64,000 nucleotides of DNA from Emcibacter sp. SYSU 3D8 (GCF_039655875.1 NZ_JBBYXK010000002.1:434001-498000), one strand, 5' to 3'; counted from the first letter of the stretch, positions 9,301 through 18,584 are shown. The notes: a model not told the origin generated them from the sequence alone. Program-made: numbers and translations.

Positions 9301-11668
9301 CGAAGCTCTGATCGCTGATCAGCGAGAAGCCGGAATTGACGGTCGTCTGGGGCAGATCGTCACCCGCGATGTTGCGGTCGACCTGGGCTTCAATGGCGCC
9401 GATCGATACTTCCAGAGCCTTGGACCCTGCCGCCGTGCGCGAGCCCATGTCATTGTCGCCAACTGTAACACCCGAGATGGTGATCGCGTTGGTGTCCGAG
9501 TTCACCAGGTTGCCGAATACCTGGGCGCTGATGCTGTTGCCGTCGGCATCGAACTGCGAGTCGGAGGTCGCCAGCGCATTCGAGTCCATGTCGACGATGG
9601 CCAGGCCTGCGACGTCGTCGCCGGGACGGACGGTGGCAGAGAGGTTGAGACCGATCTTCGACGCGTCGTTGGAATTCTGCACCACCTGGGTGCTGACCAG
9701 GCCGACCGAAGCGTCGAACGTCGCGCCGCCGCCATCGCTGTTGATGTCGATATGGTTTTCGTTGATGACGTTGCCGATGATCAGGGCGACCGCGGCGTTG
9801 CCCGACGCGCTGACATCGGCCTGGGTGACCGAGCCCTTGGTGCCGCCGATATCGGCAGCCTCGACAACAAAGCTGCCGATCGTCGTCGAGGACAGCGTGC
9901 TGTCGTCGACATGCTGCGAACTGACAAGCGCGATATCGGTCGAGGCGCTGGACACCAGGTTCGACCGCCAGGACCGGGTCATGAAGCCGAGGTTGGTTTC
10001 ATTCGGATCGACGCCCGGACCGTTGATGGTGGTGGCATCGATGCTGAGATTGTTCGAGCCGTTATTGGTGATCGCCGAGCTGCCGATCCGGTTGCCATCG
10101 GCGTTGATCGCCGTGTCGTCGATCGTGCCGTCAGACCCGCCCAGTGTTGCAACGCTGACGGTCAGGTCGCCGTTGGTCGAGGCGATCTGCTGGTTGCCGC
10201 CATCGGTGTTCTGAAGGCTGGTCAGGGTGGTCAGGGCGTTGAAGGTGGTGACATTCTCCACATCGACGCGGTTGCTGACCGAGTTGCCCCCGGCGGCGGC
10301 GAAGATGGAGTTGCCGTCGAACACGCCGTCCAGCAGATCGGTGTCGCCGCCGATCACGCTGGAGCCCGTCGTGTCTTCGACCAGCACATTCAGGTCGCCG
10401 TCATTGACGTCGAGCGCACCGACGCCGTCGCCGATGGTCGCGGTGACGGTGGCCTCGGTGAACTGCAGGCTGGAGACAAAGACATCGCCCACCGCCAGCA
10501 CATGACCTTCTTCATTGCCCGCGTTGATCAGGCCAACATTGTCAGTCGCCTTGCCGGCGCTGAAGGTGCCGTTGACGGTGATGCCGTCGACCCGCGCCTT
10601 GTTGGTTGCGGTATTACCCATCGCGTCGGCAAGAATGTCGTTGCCCGCGAAATTGACCGTGGAGCCGGTCAGATTGTCGATCGGCTCGGTGCCGCCGAAC
10701 GTATCGCCGGCCTCGATTGCCACGTCCTTGACCTCGGCGGTGAGGCTCATCGCGTCCTGGCGATTGAGCTGGGCGTTCACGACGCCAACCGCGCCATCGA
10801 GGACGACATCCGAGGCGTTCTTCACGTCCAGGTCGTCGTCGAGCTGCAGGGTGTTGATGCCGTCGTTGCCCACGATCAGCGCTTCGATGGTGTTGTCCTG
10901 CACCGACAGCGGGATCCCGTCGATGGTGATCGTATCGTCGTTGACCAGCGCCAGCGAGCCGATTCGCGCGGTGGTCACCGTGGCCGTCGCATCGATCCCG
11001 TCATTGACCTGGGCCGATCCGATCAGCAGTCCGGCACTGGCCTCGAGGAAATCATTGAGTCCCTGAGCGATCTGGGTCTGCCCCAGTTCGGTGCTGCTCC
11101 AGGCCGGGTTGAGGTCGCCCTCGACCACGTTGACCGTGATGTTGCCCGAGGTGGTGGAGGTCAGCCTGTTGCGGTCGACCAGCTGCGAGCTGCCCAGCCC
11201 CAGATCCTCGGATGCCGCCTCGATTTCGAAGTTGGAAATCGCGCTGTCGATGGTCGTGGTGCCGCGGTTCATCTGGATGGAGCCGAGCGTGCCGGCGTCC
11301 GTTGCGCCCGATCCGGTTACTGTCCAGATGCTGATGGACTTGGTGTCTTCGATGTTGCCGATCGCCGTCGCGGTGCCGACGTTGTCGGTGACGGAAATGC
11401 TGTTGCCGGCGCCGCCCATGAAATCGTTGAGACCAGGCGCGTTGCTGGTGATCTTGGTGACATCGATCGTTGCACTGATCGGCGTGTTGTTGTTGTCCTG
11501 GTTGGTGACCGCCGCAATCGCCGTCGAACCGGCGTCTATGGCCAGCAACGGCGCGGGCTCCCAGGTCAGGCGCAGATTGGCATCACCCGCAGCATTGGCG
11601 CCGGTGAAACCTGCAGCCGTGGAAAGCGCGATTACGCTGACAGTTGCCAGCACATTGGATTTACGCAT
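6347..11668 (-). CDS. Giant secreted repeat protein 1 (HfaD/curlin-like, beta-strand repeats)
   Basis: A 1773-residue exported protein. An N-terminal signal peptide (MRKSNVLATVSVIALSTAAG, cleavage near ANA-AGD) is followed only by tandem, diverged modules of about 85-95 residues. Each module has a GN-x-I-x-A-x-A-x-GN-x-A-x-N-x-L block (for example VDGNAIAALASSNRATNQL), a spacer, an N-x-Q block (LVNTQ, LLNDQ, VANLQ) and a Ser/Thr/Asp-rich strand. I count about 19-20 copies by eye. The protein is acidic, rich in N, D, S, T, A and V, almost free of Cys, and ends FTVRGNQVGSTSIGNSATSS plus four residues. Such N/Q ladders suggest a beta-solenoid or curlin-like fibre. The ATG at 11668 is chosen over upstream in-frame codons because GAGGGGGG precedes it and the signal peptide begins there. 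It is divergent from tamA. No enzymatic domain is visible; an adhesin or fibre role is inference. Confidence 0.85.
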   Translation of the reverse strand: MRKSNVLATVSVIALSTAAGFTGANAAGDANLRLTWEPAPLLAIDAGSTAIAAVTNQDNNNTPISATIDVTKITSNAPGLNDFMGGAGNSISVTDNVGTATAIGNIEDTKSISIWTVTGSGATDAGTLGSIQMNRGTTTIDSAISNFEIEAASEDLGLGSSQLVDRNRLTSTTSGNITVNVVEGDLNPAWSSTELGQTQIAQGLNDFLEASAGLLIGSAQVNDGIDATATVTTARIGSLALVNDDTITIDGIPLSVQDNTIEALIVGNDGINTLQLDDDLDVKNASDVVLDGAVGVVNAQLNRQDAMSLTAEVKDVAIEAGDTFGGTEPIDNLTGSTVNFAGNDILADAMGNTATNKARVDGITVNGTFSAGKATDNVGLINAGNEEGHVLAVGDVFVSSLQFTEATVTATIGDGVGALDVNDGDLNVLVEDTTGSSVIGGDTDLLDGVFDGNSIFAAAGGNSVSNRVDVENVTTFNALTTLTSLQNTDGGNQQIASTNGDLTVSVATLGGSDGTIDDTAINADGNRIGSSAITNNGSNNLSIDATTINGPGVDPNETNLGFMTRSWRSNLVSSASTDIALVSSQHVDDSTLSSTTIGSFVVEAADIGGTKGSVTQADVSASGNAAVALIIGNVINENHIDINSDGGGATFDASVGLVSTQVVQNSNDASKIGLNLSATVRPGDDVAGLAIVDMDSNALATSDSQFDADGNSISAQVFGNLVNSDTNAITISGVTVGDNDMGSRTAAGSKALEVSIGAIEAQVDRNIAGDDLPQTTVNSGFSLISDQSFEDSEGNPITATVIGNFVDVAIGSTDAGATLSKVDVSASQNAIEGSVALNTSNNLIDVGAVTLDANSTLVNTQTLWDEEDQFNGSGSVEVSVTGDILVDVQAGATTISDLNAEANSNSILGSARINNSTNAVEISAQTQEVTGIIAGADINSINIGADKSVMRAETGLLNDQDFNGLMGNGLSVLIDDTDIQVTAGTNDGSIENSTVTADANSIKAQSLANEARNSMTLDVGSFDLDDALIGGGAGNAPLGIIGNAQRSSDADQAGAVGVVQAQIQGVDILASVADVDNAADGITLTVDGNDIRSVARVNNGINTLAVSGTTYEEAVAGTPQVKALSGAPGGSVAADDLAFGIASYQINGYDVTAIGQSMSLIADAEGPGTIDASTISVSGNTLLSEARSNEASNAAAVDFVTNNASAFVANVQTPGPGNLVVTASQDGNSLIVRGDPVGTSVTTDSHASVDGNAIAALASSNRATNQLVLDGTNVFSGSGGAAPAATIDPTGAFDVTVASDASILNVQGPAIGGIETEDVIAEVDNTNLSAFFDTVDSGTVSIDNNLLLGQAVIHSATNRLGIGAGYGLDSGGQLVVVDNGNLANLDGASASVISQQVLTDGSSVEVDTEDMTLEANINSIASTDAVAVSISGNNMLGQGIGGSASNRIDIYAGAAITGAVGAPAPVVGDLSATNPLTLNADFNILNFQTGAQAIDVDVEDGSLLIDIESELDGDAAVMNQNVVSGTSTGFSSSNILVLNAGAASDATANVLNRQDINGGTIDTDVNDIDMVIISHNDADTGAVNSSVTINENEVLGSATGNTALNALSTTAGSTLQESSGAGVTIDPAGVRPIVVSDSDYAVLNWQSLDAATVNTDIDNVTIAIDDFSGLTGVVDSALSVNDNIVEATTTGNRAVNSLVLNTGTFQHPSATVANLQTTSGATISSSVNDVSIGIGNTVALGNAVSTGSSFTVRGNQVGSTSIGNSATSSITGN

Positions 11669-11983
11669 TGGTAGCCCCCCTCGAGAAAATTTTGCGGCCT
11701 CAACAACACGCGGACTGATAGCCCGCCCATGCGCGACGCGGCAGCCCCACGGCCGAAAGACGCACATTTGATGTAAAAACCTTACCTTAGCCTGCGGCGC
11801 CTTACAACCATCGAAACGCGCCATCATCGAAACATCATACAACCTTAACCTGTTGTCGTGCCTCGTCCGCTCGTGGAAATAACGGCCCATTCGTGCCACA
11901 CTTGCCGGGGTCGAGGCCGCCCGCGACGGCGCGGGACGAACCATTCGCATGTTGCCGCGTTAACGCTCCGGAGGGGCGGACAG
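11669..11983. promoter_or_regulatory. Divergent promoter region, giant gene 1 / tamA
   Basis: This 315-bp region has no convincing gene. It must carry the promoters for the giant repeat protein (minus) and for tamAB (plus). It holds a direct repeat CATCGAAAC at 11809-11817 and 11825-11833, a 16-bp period that would suit two protomers of a regulator on one face of DNA, and an AT-richer stretch around 11766-11790. No binding protein can be named. Confidence 0.35.
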
Positions 11984-13972
11984 GTGGCGACCAGTCCGGC
12001 GGTCAAGCCGCCCACCAACAGGAGAGCGGTGATTCGGCCGGCCTTGACGACAATTGCGATAATCACGTGGGCCGGACTGGCCGTGCCGCTTGGCGCGGCG
12101 TCGGCGCTTGCCCAATCCGCGCTCGACCCGCCCCGGATGACCAAGGCGCAAAAGAAGGCCGAAAAGGCCGAGCGCAAGAGTCTCAAGCAGGAAACGGAGA
12201 GACTGGACGAGGAAAAGAAGCGGGAACAAGAGGAACAGGACCGCAAGCGCGCCGCTTTGGGCCTGCCCTCCTACGCCTACAAGGTCGACATCGAAGGACT
12301 GAAGAAGACAGGGCTGGAGCAACTGCTGAAGGACCGGTCGGATCTGGTGCGGCTGCGCAAGGAGGAACCGGCGTCGATCTGGGATCTGCGCGCGCGCATT
12401 CGCCGCGACATCACCGGCTTTGCCGACGTGCTGCGTTCCGAGGGCTATTACGGCGCCCGCATTACCTACGAAATCGACCGGGCTGCGAAGCCGATCAGGG
12501 TGGCCATCGACGTGGAACCGGGCGAGCGATTCGTCATCGGCGCCTATTCCATCGAACTCGTGGGCCCGGATTCGGTGCCCCAGCCGGTCATGGACGAGGC
12601 GCGCTCGATCGCCGACCGCCAGGTTGGCCGGCCGGCGCGGAGCGAGACCGTGGCGCTGGCGTTCGGACAGGTGATGGCCAAGCTGCCGGAACGCGGCTAT
12701 CCGCGCGCCAAACTGGCGGTGCAGGACTTCAAGGCCGATCACAAGACCGGCAAGCTGACCGCCCGGGTGCGGATCGATACCGGGCCGCGGGTGCGTTTCG
12801 GCGAGATCAGTCTCGACGGGCTCGCCAGTGTGAAATCCGGCTATGTGCTGAAGTCGGTAACCTGGAAGACCGGCGACGTCTACGACAGCCGCAAGGTCGA
12901 GGCGTTCCGCCAGGAACTGACCGAGATGAACCTGTTCGCCTCGATCCGGATCGACACCGACGATCCGCTGCAGGGCGACCGCCAGCCGGTCAAGATCCGG
13001 CTGCGCGAGGCCAAGCACCGCTCGATCGGCGCAACGGCATCCTATTCCACGGTCAACGGGCCTGGCGGCTCGGTCTTCTGGGAGCATCGCAACATCTTCG
13101 GCGCAGGAGAACGGCTGGTGCTGGAGTTGGAAGGCGACCAGAAACTGCAGCAATTCACGGCCGACCTGACCAAGCCGCGCTTCCTGCGCAAGGACCAGAA
13201 ACTCCTATTCGGCGCCGAGGCGGCGCGCGAGGACACCGACGCGTTCCTTGAATATCGCGGCGTGCTGCGCGCGGCGGTGGAGCGCGAGATCAACAAACGG
13301 TTGCGGGTGCGGGTTGGCCCGGAAGTATCGTACCTGGACACGCGCGACGCCTTCGCGCCGGCGAAGAACGTGCTGGTCGGCCTGCCAGCCATCGTCACCT
13401 ATGACCACAGCGACAACCTGCTCGACCCGACCAGGGGCTACCGCCTCGACGGCAAGGTCTCGCCCTACGCGGTGTTCGGCGACGGCAAGCATTTCGTCAG
13501 CATGGAGGGCACCGCGCGGGCCTATTTCCGGCTCGACGACGGCGGCCGGTTCGTCTCGGCCAGCCGCGTGAAAGTGGGTGTGCTGTTCGGCGCGGACGAT
13601 ATCCGCAACGTACCCGCATCGAAGCGGTTCTATTCCGGGGGAGGCAACTCGATCCGCGGCTATGGCTATCAGGCCATCGGCCCCAAGGATCCGGCCGGTG
13701 AGCCGATTGGCGGCATGTCGCTGTTCGAAGTCAGTACCGAAATGCGCATCAAGATCACCGAGACCTGGGGCGTGGTGCCGTTCTTCGAAGGCGGCAGCGT
13801 GTTCGACAGCGAATTGCCCGATTTCTCGCGCAAGCTGCGCTGGGGCGCGGGCATCGGCGTGCGTTACTACACCGGATTCGGGCCCATCAGGCTCGACGTC
13901 GCCTTTCCGATCAACAAACAGCCCACCGACGACAAGTTCCAGATCTATGTCAGCATAGGACAGGCATTCTGA
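11984..13972 (+). CDS. tamA: TamA-type Omp85 outer-membrane assembly protein
   Basis: A 662-residue Omp85-family protein, the outer-membrane half of the translocation and assembly module that inserts certain outer-membrane proteins and adhesins. A signal peptide (hydrophobic core LTTIAIITWAGLAVPLGAASALA) precedes an unusually charged Lys/Glu coiled segment (KKAEKAERKSLKQETERLDE), then POTRA domains (about residues 90-330), and a C-terminal barrel with the conserved FYSGGGNSIRGYGYQ motif and terminal phenylalanine. There is no ATG start: GTG at 11984 has GGAGG nine bases upstream; GTG at 12029 with AGGAG is the alternative. The stop overlaps the tamB ATG (TGATG), so the two are translationally coupled. 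Confidence 0.88.
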   Translation: MATSPAVKPPTNRRAVIRPALTTIAIITWAGLAVPLGAASALAQSALDPPRMTKAQKKAEKAERKSLKQETERLDEEKKREQEEQDRKRAALGLPSYAYKVDIEGLKKTGLEQLLKDRSDLVRLRKEEPASIWDLRARIRRDITGFADVLRSEGYYGARITYEIDRAAKPIRVAIDVEPGERFVIGAYSIELVGPDSVPQPVMDEARSIADRQVGRPARSETVALAFGQVMAKLPERGYPRAKLAVQDFKADHKTGKLTARVRIDTGPRVRFGEISLDGLASVKSGYVLKSVTWKTGDVYDSRKVEAFRQELTEMNLFASIRIDTDDPLQGDRQPVKIRLREAKHRSIGATASYSTVNGPGGSVFWEHRNIFGAGERLVLELEGDQKLQQFTADLTKPRFLRKDQKLLFGAEAAREDTDAFLEYRGVLRAAVEREINKRLRVRVGPEVSYLDTRDAFAPAKNVLVGLPAIVTYDHSDNLLDPTRGYRLDGKVSPYAVFGDGKHFVSMEGTARAYFRLDDGGRFVSASRVKVGVLFGADDIRNVPASKRFYSGGGNSIRGYGYQAIGPKDPAGEPIGGMSLFEVSTEMRIKITETWGVVPFFEGGSVFDSELPDFSRKLRWGAGIGVRYYTGFGPIRLDVAFPINKQPTDDKFQIYVSIGQAF

Positions 13973-16900
13973 TGGCCGAGGCACCAGCGGAACACAAGGG
14001 CACGACCCGGTGGAAGCGGGCCGCGGCCTATGTGCTGGGCGCCCTGGTGCTGGCCGTCGTGCTGCTCTATGCGCTGGTCCGCATGGGCGCCTTCAACGGC
14101 ATGATCGCAGGTCTCATCGAGGACGCCTTGAGCGACCCGGCCACCGGAACGGTCGCCACCGTCAACGGCCTGCGGGGCGACCCGCTGTCCGACGCCGCCA
14201 TCCGCGGATTGACCATTGCCGAGCGCGGCAAGGTCACCGTGGCCGCCGAGCAGATCGAGCTGCGCTGGAGCCATCTGCGCCTGCTGTCCGGACGCGTGCG
14301 GGTCGAGACGCTGACGGCCGAACGGCTGCTGCTGGCGGCGGCGCCGCCGGGCGGTCCCGAGCAGCCGCTGCCAACCGCTTTGCCGAAACTGCCCGTCGAC
14401 GTCCGGCTCGTCCGGCTGAAGGTGGACGAAATCCGTTTCGAGGGGTCGCCTACGGTCTTCACGCTGGTGGGTGCCGGCCGCTGGACCACCGATCCCGCGA
14501 TCGAGGTGCGCCTGGCGCTCGCGCCGCAGGACCCGGATGGCGAGTTCATCCGTCTCTCCGTGGACTACGAGCCCAACGAAAACCGCCTGGTCCTGGACGG
14601 AAAGTTGACGAGCAAGTCTGGCGGCGGGCTGGGCGACTTCCTGTTCCCCGGCGAATCAGGCGATATTTCACTGGTGCTGGCTGGCGAGGGATCGGTGGAG
14701 AACTGGCGCGGCCGGCTGGACGGCAAGCGCGGCAACGACGTCGTCGCGGCGCTGGATATCGCCGTCACCGACCGGCTGCGCATCGACGGCATGCTCGATC
14801 CCCGGCCCTTCCTGCCCGGAACCGAGACCACGGCGCTGATCGGCGCGCCGCGCGTGACCCTTGACCTCAAGTTGAAGAACGGCCTGCCCGATACCTACAC
14901 CGCCGGCATCGTAAACGACGGCGCGAATATCCGCCTGGCAGGCAGTCTCGCCGACCGCGAGGCCATATTGTCGCCGCGGTTCTCCGTCGTCTCCAGCAAT
15001 GCGGCGTGGTTTGCGCCGGTGCTGGGCGGCTGGACCTTCGGGCGGGCGTCACTATCCGGCGCCGTGTCCCAGACCGGCGACGGCCCGAATGTGCAAGCCA
15101 CCATGGCTGTCGAACGGCTCGCGGGCGATGGCTTCGCCGCGCGAAAATTTTCCGGCGACATCAGCCTGACCGCCAGCGACGCGGGCGGGACCCTGGCCTA
15201 TGCACTGACCGGCAAGGGCGCGGTGGAGGGCATTGATGCCGGCGAGCGCAACCTGCGCGCCGACTGGATGCTGGACGGCCGCTACGATCCCGGCAAGGAA
15301 CAGATATCGATCACCGACCTGCGGCTTTCGGACAATGGCTCGCGCATCGCCGCCAAGGGCGACGTGAGTCTCTCGCCGCTGTCGGTCAAAGGCTCGGCCA
15401 CGGTGGCGGTAACGGAGATCGGCCGCTGGACCGGCGCAGGCATGCGCGGCGGCATTGCCGCCGACGGCAGCTTCGAGTGGCGGCCCGATCGCGGCCGTCT
15501 GATGGTGAAGGCCAAGGGCTCGGCCAAGGGCCTGGTGCTGGCCGACGCACGGCTTTCGGCGCTGCTGGGTCCGGCGCCGTCGTTCCGCCTGGAGCTGGAC
15601 GATCCGGCCGGCAACGGTCAGGGCGAACTCGACGGCGCCGTCACCGGCGCGCAGGTGACGGCCAGCCTGAAGGGCCGCATCGGCCGTACCGTCGACGCGG
15701 TTTACGAGGCGCGCTTTGCGGACGTCGCGGCATTGGCTGGAGACGGTGCGCTGGAAGCGTCCGGTCCGCTGATCGTGACCGGCACGCTGAGGGGCGCCAC
15801 CGACTCGCCCGATGTGACCCTGCGCACCCAATTGGCGCAGGCATCGCTTTCCGGTATTGCGATCACCGACCTTGCCCTGACCGCCGAGGCCACCGATCTG
15901 GGCGGCGCACCGCGCGGCCGGATCGATGCCGCCTTTGCCATGGACGGCGAAAAGGTGACGGCCGAGATCCCCTTCCTGTTCGACGAGACCGGCGGCTGGA
16001 CCGCCGATCCCATCGAGGTAAAAGGCAAGTCGGCGAGCCTGTCGGGCAGCCTCGCCTCCGCCAGCCTGGGCGCGCCCATGACCGGCAGACTCGACCTGCG
16101 TCTGTCGGGACGCGGCGTGATGTCCGCGCTGGCCGGTATGCCGGCCTCCGGCTCGGTAGAGGGCGCGGTGATCCTCGAGCCGGAAGAGGACGTCCAGGGA
16201 CTGCGTTTCGATGTGGCTGTGGCCAAGGCCTCCTTCGCCACGGGAGACGGCTCGGTCGCCACCGTTGCCCGCGCGCGTCTCGAGGGCGATGTCGCCATCG
16301 GCGATGCACTCGACGTGCGCCGCATCACCCTGGATGGAACCGACATCACCGCCGGCCGCGCCAAGCTGGCCAGCCTTGCCGCCACCGTCACGCCCAGCGG
16401 CGGCGGCCTGGCGCTCACCGCCTCGGCCAAGGGCGAGTTCGAGGGGCCGCTGGAATTGTCGCTGCAAGGCCGCGCCGACCGCGCCATATTGGCCGCGCCC
16501 AACACCATCACCCTGGACAGCCTGGACGGCACCTTTGCCGGCCAGAAGATCGCCCTGTCGGCACCGGCCACCGCCGTGCTTGCCGAGGATCGCACCGACA
16601 TTGGCCCGATCCGGCTGAGCTACAACGGCGCGCCGCTGGAAATGCAGGCAACCCTGCGCGACAGCGGCAGCACCGCGAGACTCTCGGGCAGGGACCTCGA
16701 CCTGTCGGTGATGTCGATCCTGACCGGCGGCCAGGACGTCGCCGGCAAGCTGACCATCGACGGCCAGATCGATTTCAGCGGCGGCATGCCGCGCGGCGAG
16801 GCAAACCTGCAGGTCAAGGATCTGATCGTCGAAGATACGCTCGACCAGAAGCCGGTCGACCTGAAGGGCAGCGTCACGCTGGCAGGCGGCCGGGTGAAGG

Positions 16901-18330
16901 GCGGGTTGACCGTCGACACGGCCAGCGAACGGGCGCTGGACGTGGCGCTCGACCTGCCGGTGGCGCGCGGCACCAAGGGGCCATTCGCGCTCGCGGTCGA
17001 AACCGACAAGCCGCTCGCCCTCGACATCAAGGGCAACGCCGAACTGGCCTATCTCTGGCCGCTCACCGGCGCCTATGAACATATCGTCGGCGGACGGGCG
17101 ACCGTGGATGCGCGTGTCACCGGGTCCGTCGCCAATCCGACATTGAACGGCGACTTTGCCATTGCCGGTCTCACCTATCGCAACCTGTCCACGGGAACCC
17201 AGATCGAGGCCGCCAATATGCGCTTCGTGCTCAAGGACAGCCTGCTCGAGTTGCCGACCACCAATGCAACCGACGGTAGCAAGGGCAGCATCGTGCTGTC
17301 CGGCTGGGTGAGACCGCTGGCGCCCGGCGGCATGCAGGCCGACATCACCGCCCAGTTCACCAAGGCGCGCATCCTTAAGCTGCGCGACATGACGGCGCGC
17401 GCCACCGGCCAGATCCAATACACCCAGGACAAGGACGGCGCGCTGCTCAAGGGCGAGGCCGCCATCAACGAGGCCGAGTACACCCTCAATGCCAAGGCGT
17501 CGGACGATTTCGTCAAGCTCTACGTGGTCGAGCTGAACCGTCCGCCAGGTCTGATCAGCCTGCCCGAGAAGCCATCCGAGCGCACGTTCAAGACCCGGCT
17601 GCGGATCGACGTCACCGCAGGCAACCGCATTTTCGTGCGCGGCCGCGGCCTCGATTCCGAATGGAGCGGCAAGGTCCGCGTGCGCGGCACCACCGACCAG
17701 CTTGCCATGCAGGGACGGATCGAACTGGTGAAAGGCGAATTCGATTTCGCCGGCCGCCGCTTCGTGCTGCAGGACGGCTCGCGGATAGAATTGCTGGGCG
17801 GCACGGATCTCGATCCGGTCATCACCGCCCGCGCGGTATATTCGGTGACCTCGCTGACTGCCGAGATCGCGCTGACCGGGCGCGCCTCCAACCCGCAGAT
17901 CAAGCTGTCCTCCAACCCGGAGATGCCGCAGGACGAGATCATCTCGCGGGTATTGTTCGGCCAGGACAAGCAGAACCTGTCGGCATTCGAGGCCGCCCAG
18001 CTTGCGGCAGCCGTCGCCTCGCTGGGCTCGTCCGGCTCTGGCTTCGATGTCATCGGCAAGCTGCGCGGCGCCTTGACCCTGGACCGGCTGTCCGTGGGCA
18101 CCCTCGATCAGCCCGGCGCCGACGACGAGGACAATGCCGGCAAGCCGGTGATCCGTGGTGGCAAGTACATCACCAAGAACATCTATATCGAGGCGGGCAG
18201 CGCCACCGAGGAGGAAGACGCGCAGTCTGTCTCGGTGGAAATCGACCTGACCAAACATCTGAGCGTGGGCACGGAAGCGACAACGACCGGAAACCAGAAG
18301 TTCAAGCTGCAGTACAAGCTGGATTACTAA
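13972..18330 (+). CDS. tamB: TamB inner-membrane AsmA-like translocation module
   Basis: A 1452-residue protein, matching the usual TamB length of 1200-1500. An N-terminal transmembrane anchor (YVLGALVLAVVLLYALVRMG, residues 16-35) is followed by a long, repetitive beta-taco region and the conserved C-terminal DUF490 domain (about 1110-1452), which includes FDFAGRRFVLQDGSRIEL, the NPQIKLSSNPEMPQDEIISR signature and the ending FKLQYKLDY. In other bacteria TamB spans the periplasm, contacts TamA and helps move phospholipids and outer-membrane proteins. It follows tamA with a one-base overlap. Given the divergent giant repeat gene, a role in surface display of that protein is worth considering, but this is inference. 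Confidence 0.92.
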   Translation: MAEAPAEHKGTTRWKRAAAYVLGALVLAVVLLYALVRMGAFNGMIAGLIEDALSDPATGTVATVNGLRGDPLSDAAIRGLTIAERGKVTVAAEQIELRWSHLRLLSGRVRVETLTAERLLLAAAPPGGPEQPLPTALPKLPVDVRLVRLKVDEIRFEGSPTVFTLVGAGRWTTDPAIEVRLALAPQDPDGEFIRLSVDYEPNENRLVLDGKLTSKSGGGLGDFLFPGESGDISLVLAGEGSVENWRGRLDGKRGNDVVAALDIAVTDRLRIDGMLDPRPFLPGTETTALIGAPRVTLDLKLKNGLPDTYTAGIVNDGANIRLAGSLADREAILSPRFSVVSSNAAWFAPVLGGWTFGRASLSGAVSQTGDGPNVQATMAVERLAGDGFAARKFSGDISLTASDAGGTLAYALTGKGAVEGIDAGERNLRADWMLDGRYDPGKEQISITDLRLSDNGSRIAAKGDVSLSPLSVKGSATVAVTEIGRWTGAGMRGGIAADGSFEWRPDRGRLMVKAKGSAKGLVLADARLSALLGPAPSFRLELDDPAGNGQGELDGAVTGAQVTASLKGRIGRTVDAVYEARFADVAALAGDGALEASGPLIVTGTLRGATDSPDVTLRTQLAQASLSGIAITDLALTAEATDLGGAPRGRIDAAFAMDGEKVTAEIPFLFDETGGWTADPIEVKGKSASLSGSLASASLGAPMTGRLDLRLSGRGVMSALAGMPASGSVEGAVILEPEEDVQGLRFDVAVAKASFATGDGSVATVARARLEGDVAIGDALDVRRITLDGTDITAGRAKLASLAATVTPSGGGLALTASAKGEFEGPLELSLQGRADRAILAAPNTITLDSLDGTFAGQKIALSAPATAVLAEDRTDIGPIRLSYNGAPLEMQATLRDSGSTARLSGRDLDLSVMSILTGGQDVAGKLTIDGQIDFSGGMPRGEANLQVKDLIVEDTLDQKPVDLKGSVTLAGGRVKGGLTVDTASERALDVALDLPVARGTKGPFALAVETDKPLALDIKGNAELAYLWPLTGAYEHIVGGRATVDARVTGSVANPTLNGDFAIAGLTYRNLSTGTQIEAANMRFVLKDSLLELPTTNATDGSKGSIVLSGWVRPLAPGGMQADITAQFTKARILKLRDMTARATGQIQYTQDKDGALLKGEAAINEAEYTLNAKASDDFVKLYVVELNRPPGLISLPEKPSERTFKTRLRIDVTAGNRIFVRGRGLDSEWSGKVRVRGTTDQLAMQGRIELVKGEFDFAGRRFVLQDGSRIELLGGTDLDPVITARAVYSVTSLTAEIALTGRASNPQIKLSSNPEMPQDEIISRVLFGQDKQNLSAFEAAQLAAAVASLGSSGSGFDVIGKLRGALTLDRLSVGTLDQPGADDEDNAGKPVIRGGKYITKNIYIEAGSATEEEDAQSVSVEIDLTKHLSVGTEATTTGNQKFKLQYKLDY

Positions 18331-18368
18331 GCCGACGTCACCATCTTTCGAGCGTCGCGAGGGAGCCG

Positions 18369-18558
18369 ATGAGCAGCGATTCGACCCGCCGGTTAGCGGC
18401 CGGGTCGCCGATTACATCCGATACCGGACATCCTATCCGGCCGCGGCCATGGACTTCTTGCTTTGGCGCTGCACGATCTGTTCGAGCGCACGGCGCGAAA
18501 CGACACGGTCGATCTGGAATACAGCACGAGAATTTATGTCGGTTCCGGCGCGCAATGA
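18369..18558 (+). pseudogene. Remnant of a SAM-dependent methyltransferase
   Basis: The 254-bp gap after tamB is not empty. A start (ATG at 18369) leads after a one-base shift into the frame of GRVADYIRYRTSYPAAAMDF (from 18401), which looks like the N-terminus of class I methyltransferases that begin '(F)SGRVxDYxRYRPxYP'. After a second shift near 18465 the frame gives LHDLFERTARNDTVDLEY and STRIYVG, ending at TGA 18556-18558, resembling the C-terminus of the same family. The central portion of roughly 190 residues, including the SAM-binding site, is gone. I interpret this as an internal deletion plus frameshifts. The parts are short, so the family assignment is tentative. Confidence 0.5.
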
Positions 18559-18584
18559 TCGCCGCGCCGCGATAGTCTCTGGCC

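Noticed and set aside
7607-11674. A 1355-codon open frame antisense to giant gene 1
   Set aside because: It is a by-product of base composition and regular codon pattern in the repeat gene: the protein is Arg/Val/Asp-rich and irregular, has no start signal or domain, and the sense strand has a signal peptide, ribosome site and a conserved paralog.
15052-18258. A 1068-codon open frame antisense to tamB
   Set aside because: TamB has its N-terminal anchor, its conserved C-terminal domain and a coupled start; the antisense frame shows no motif.
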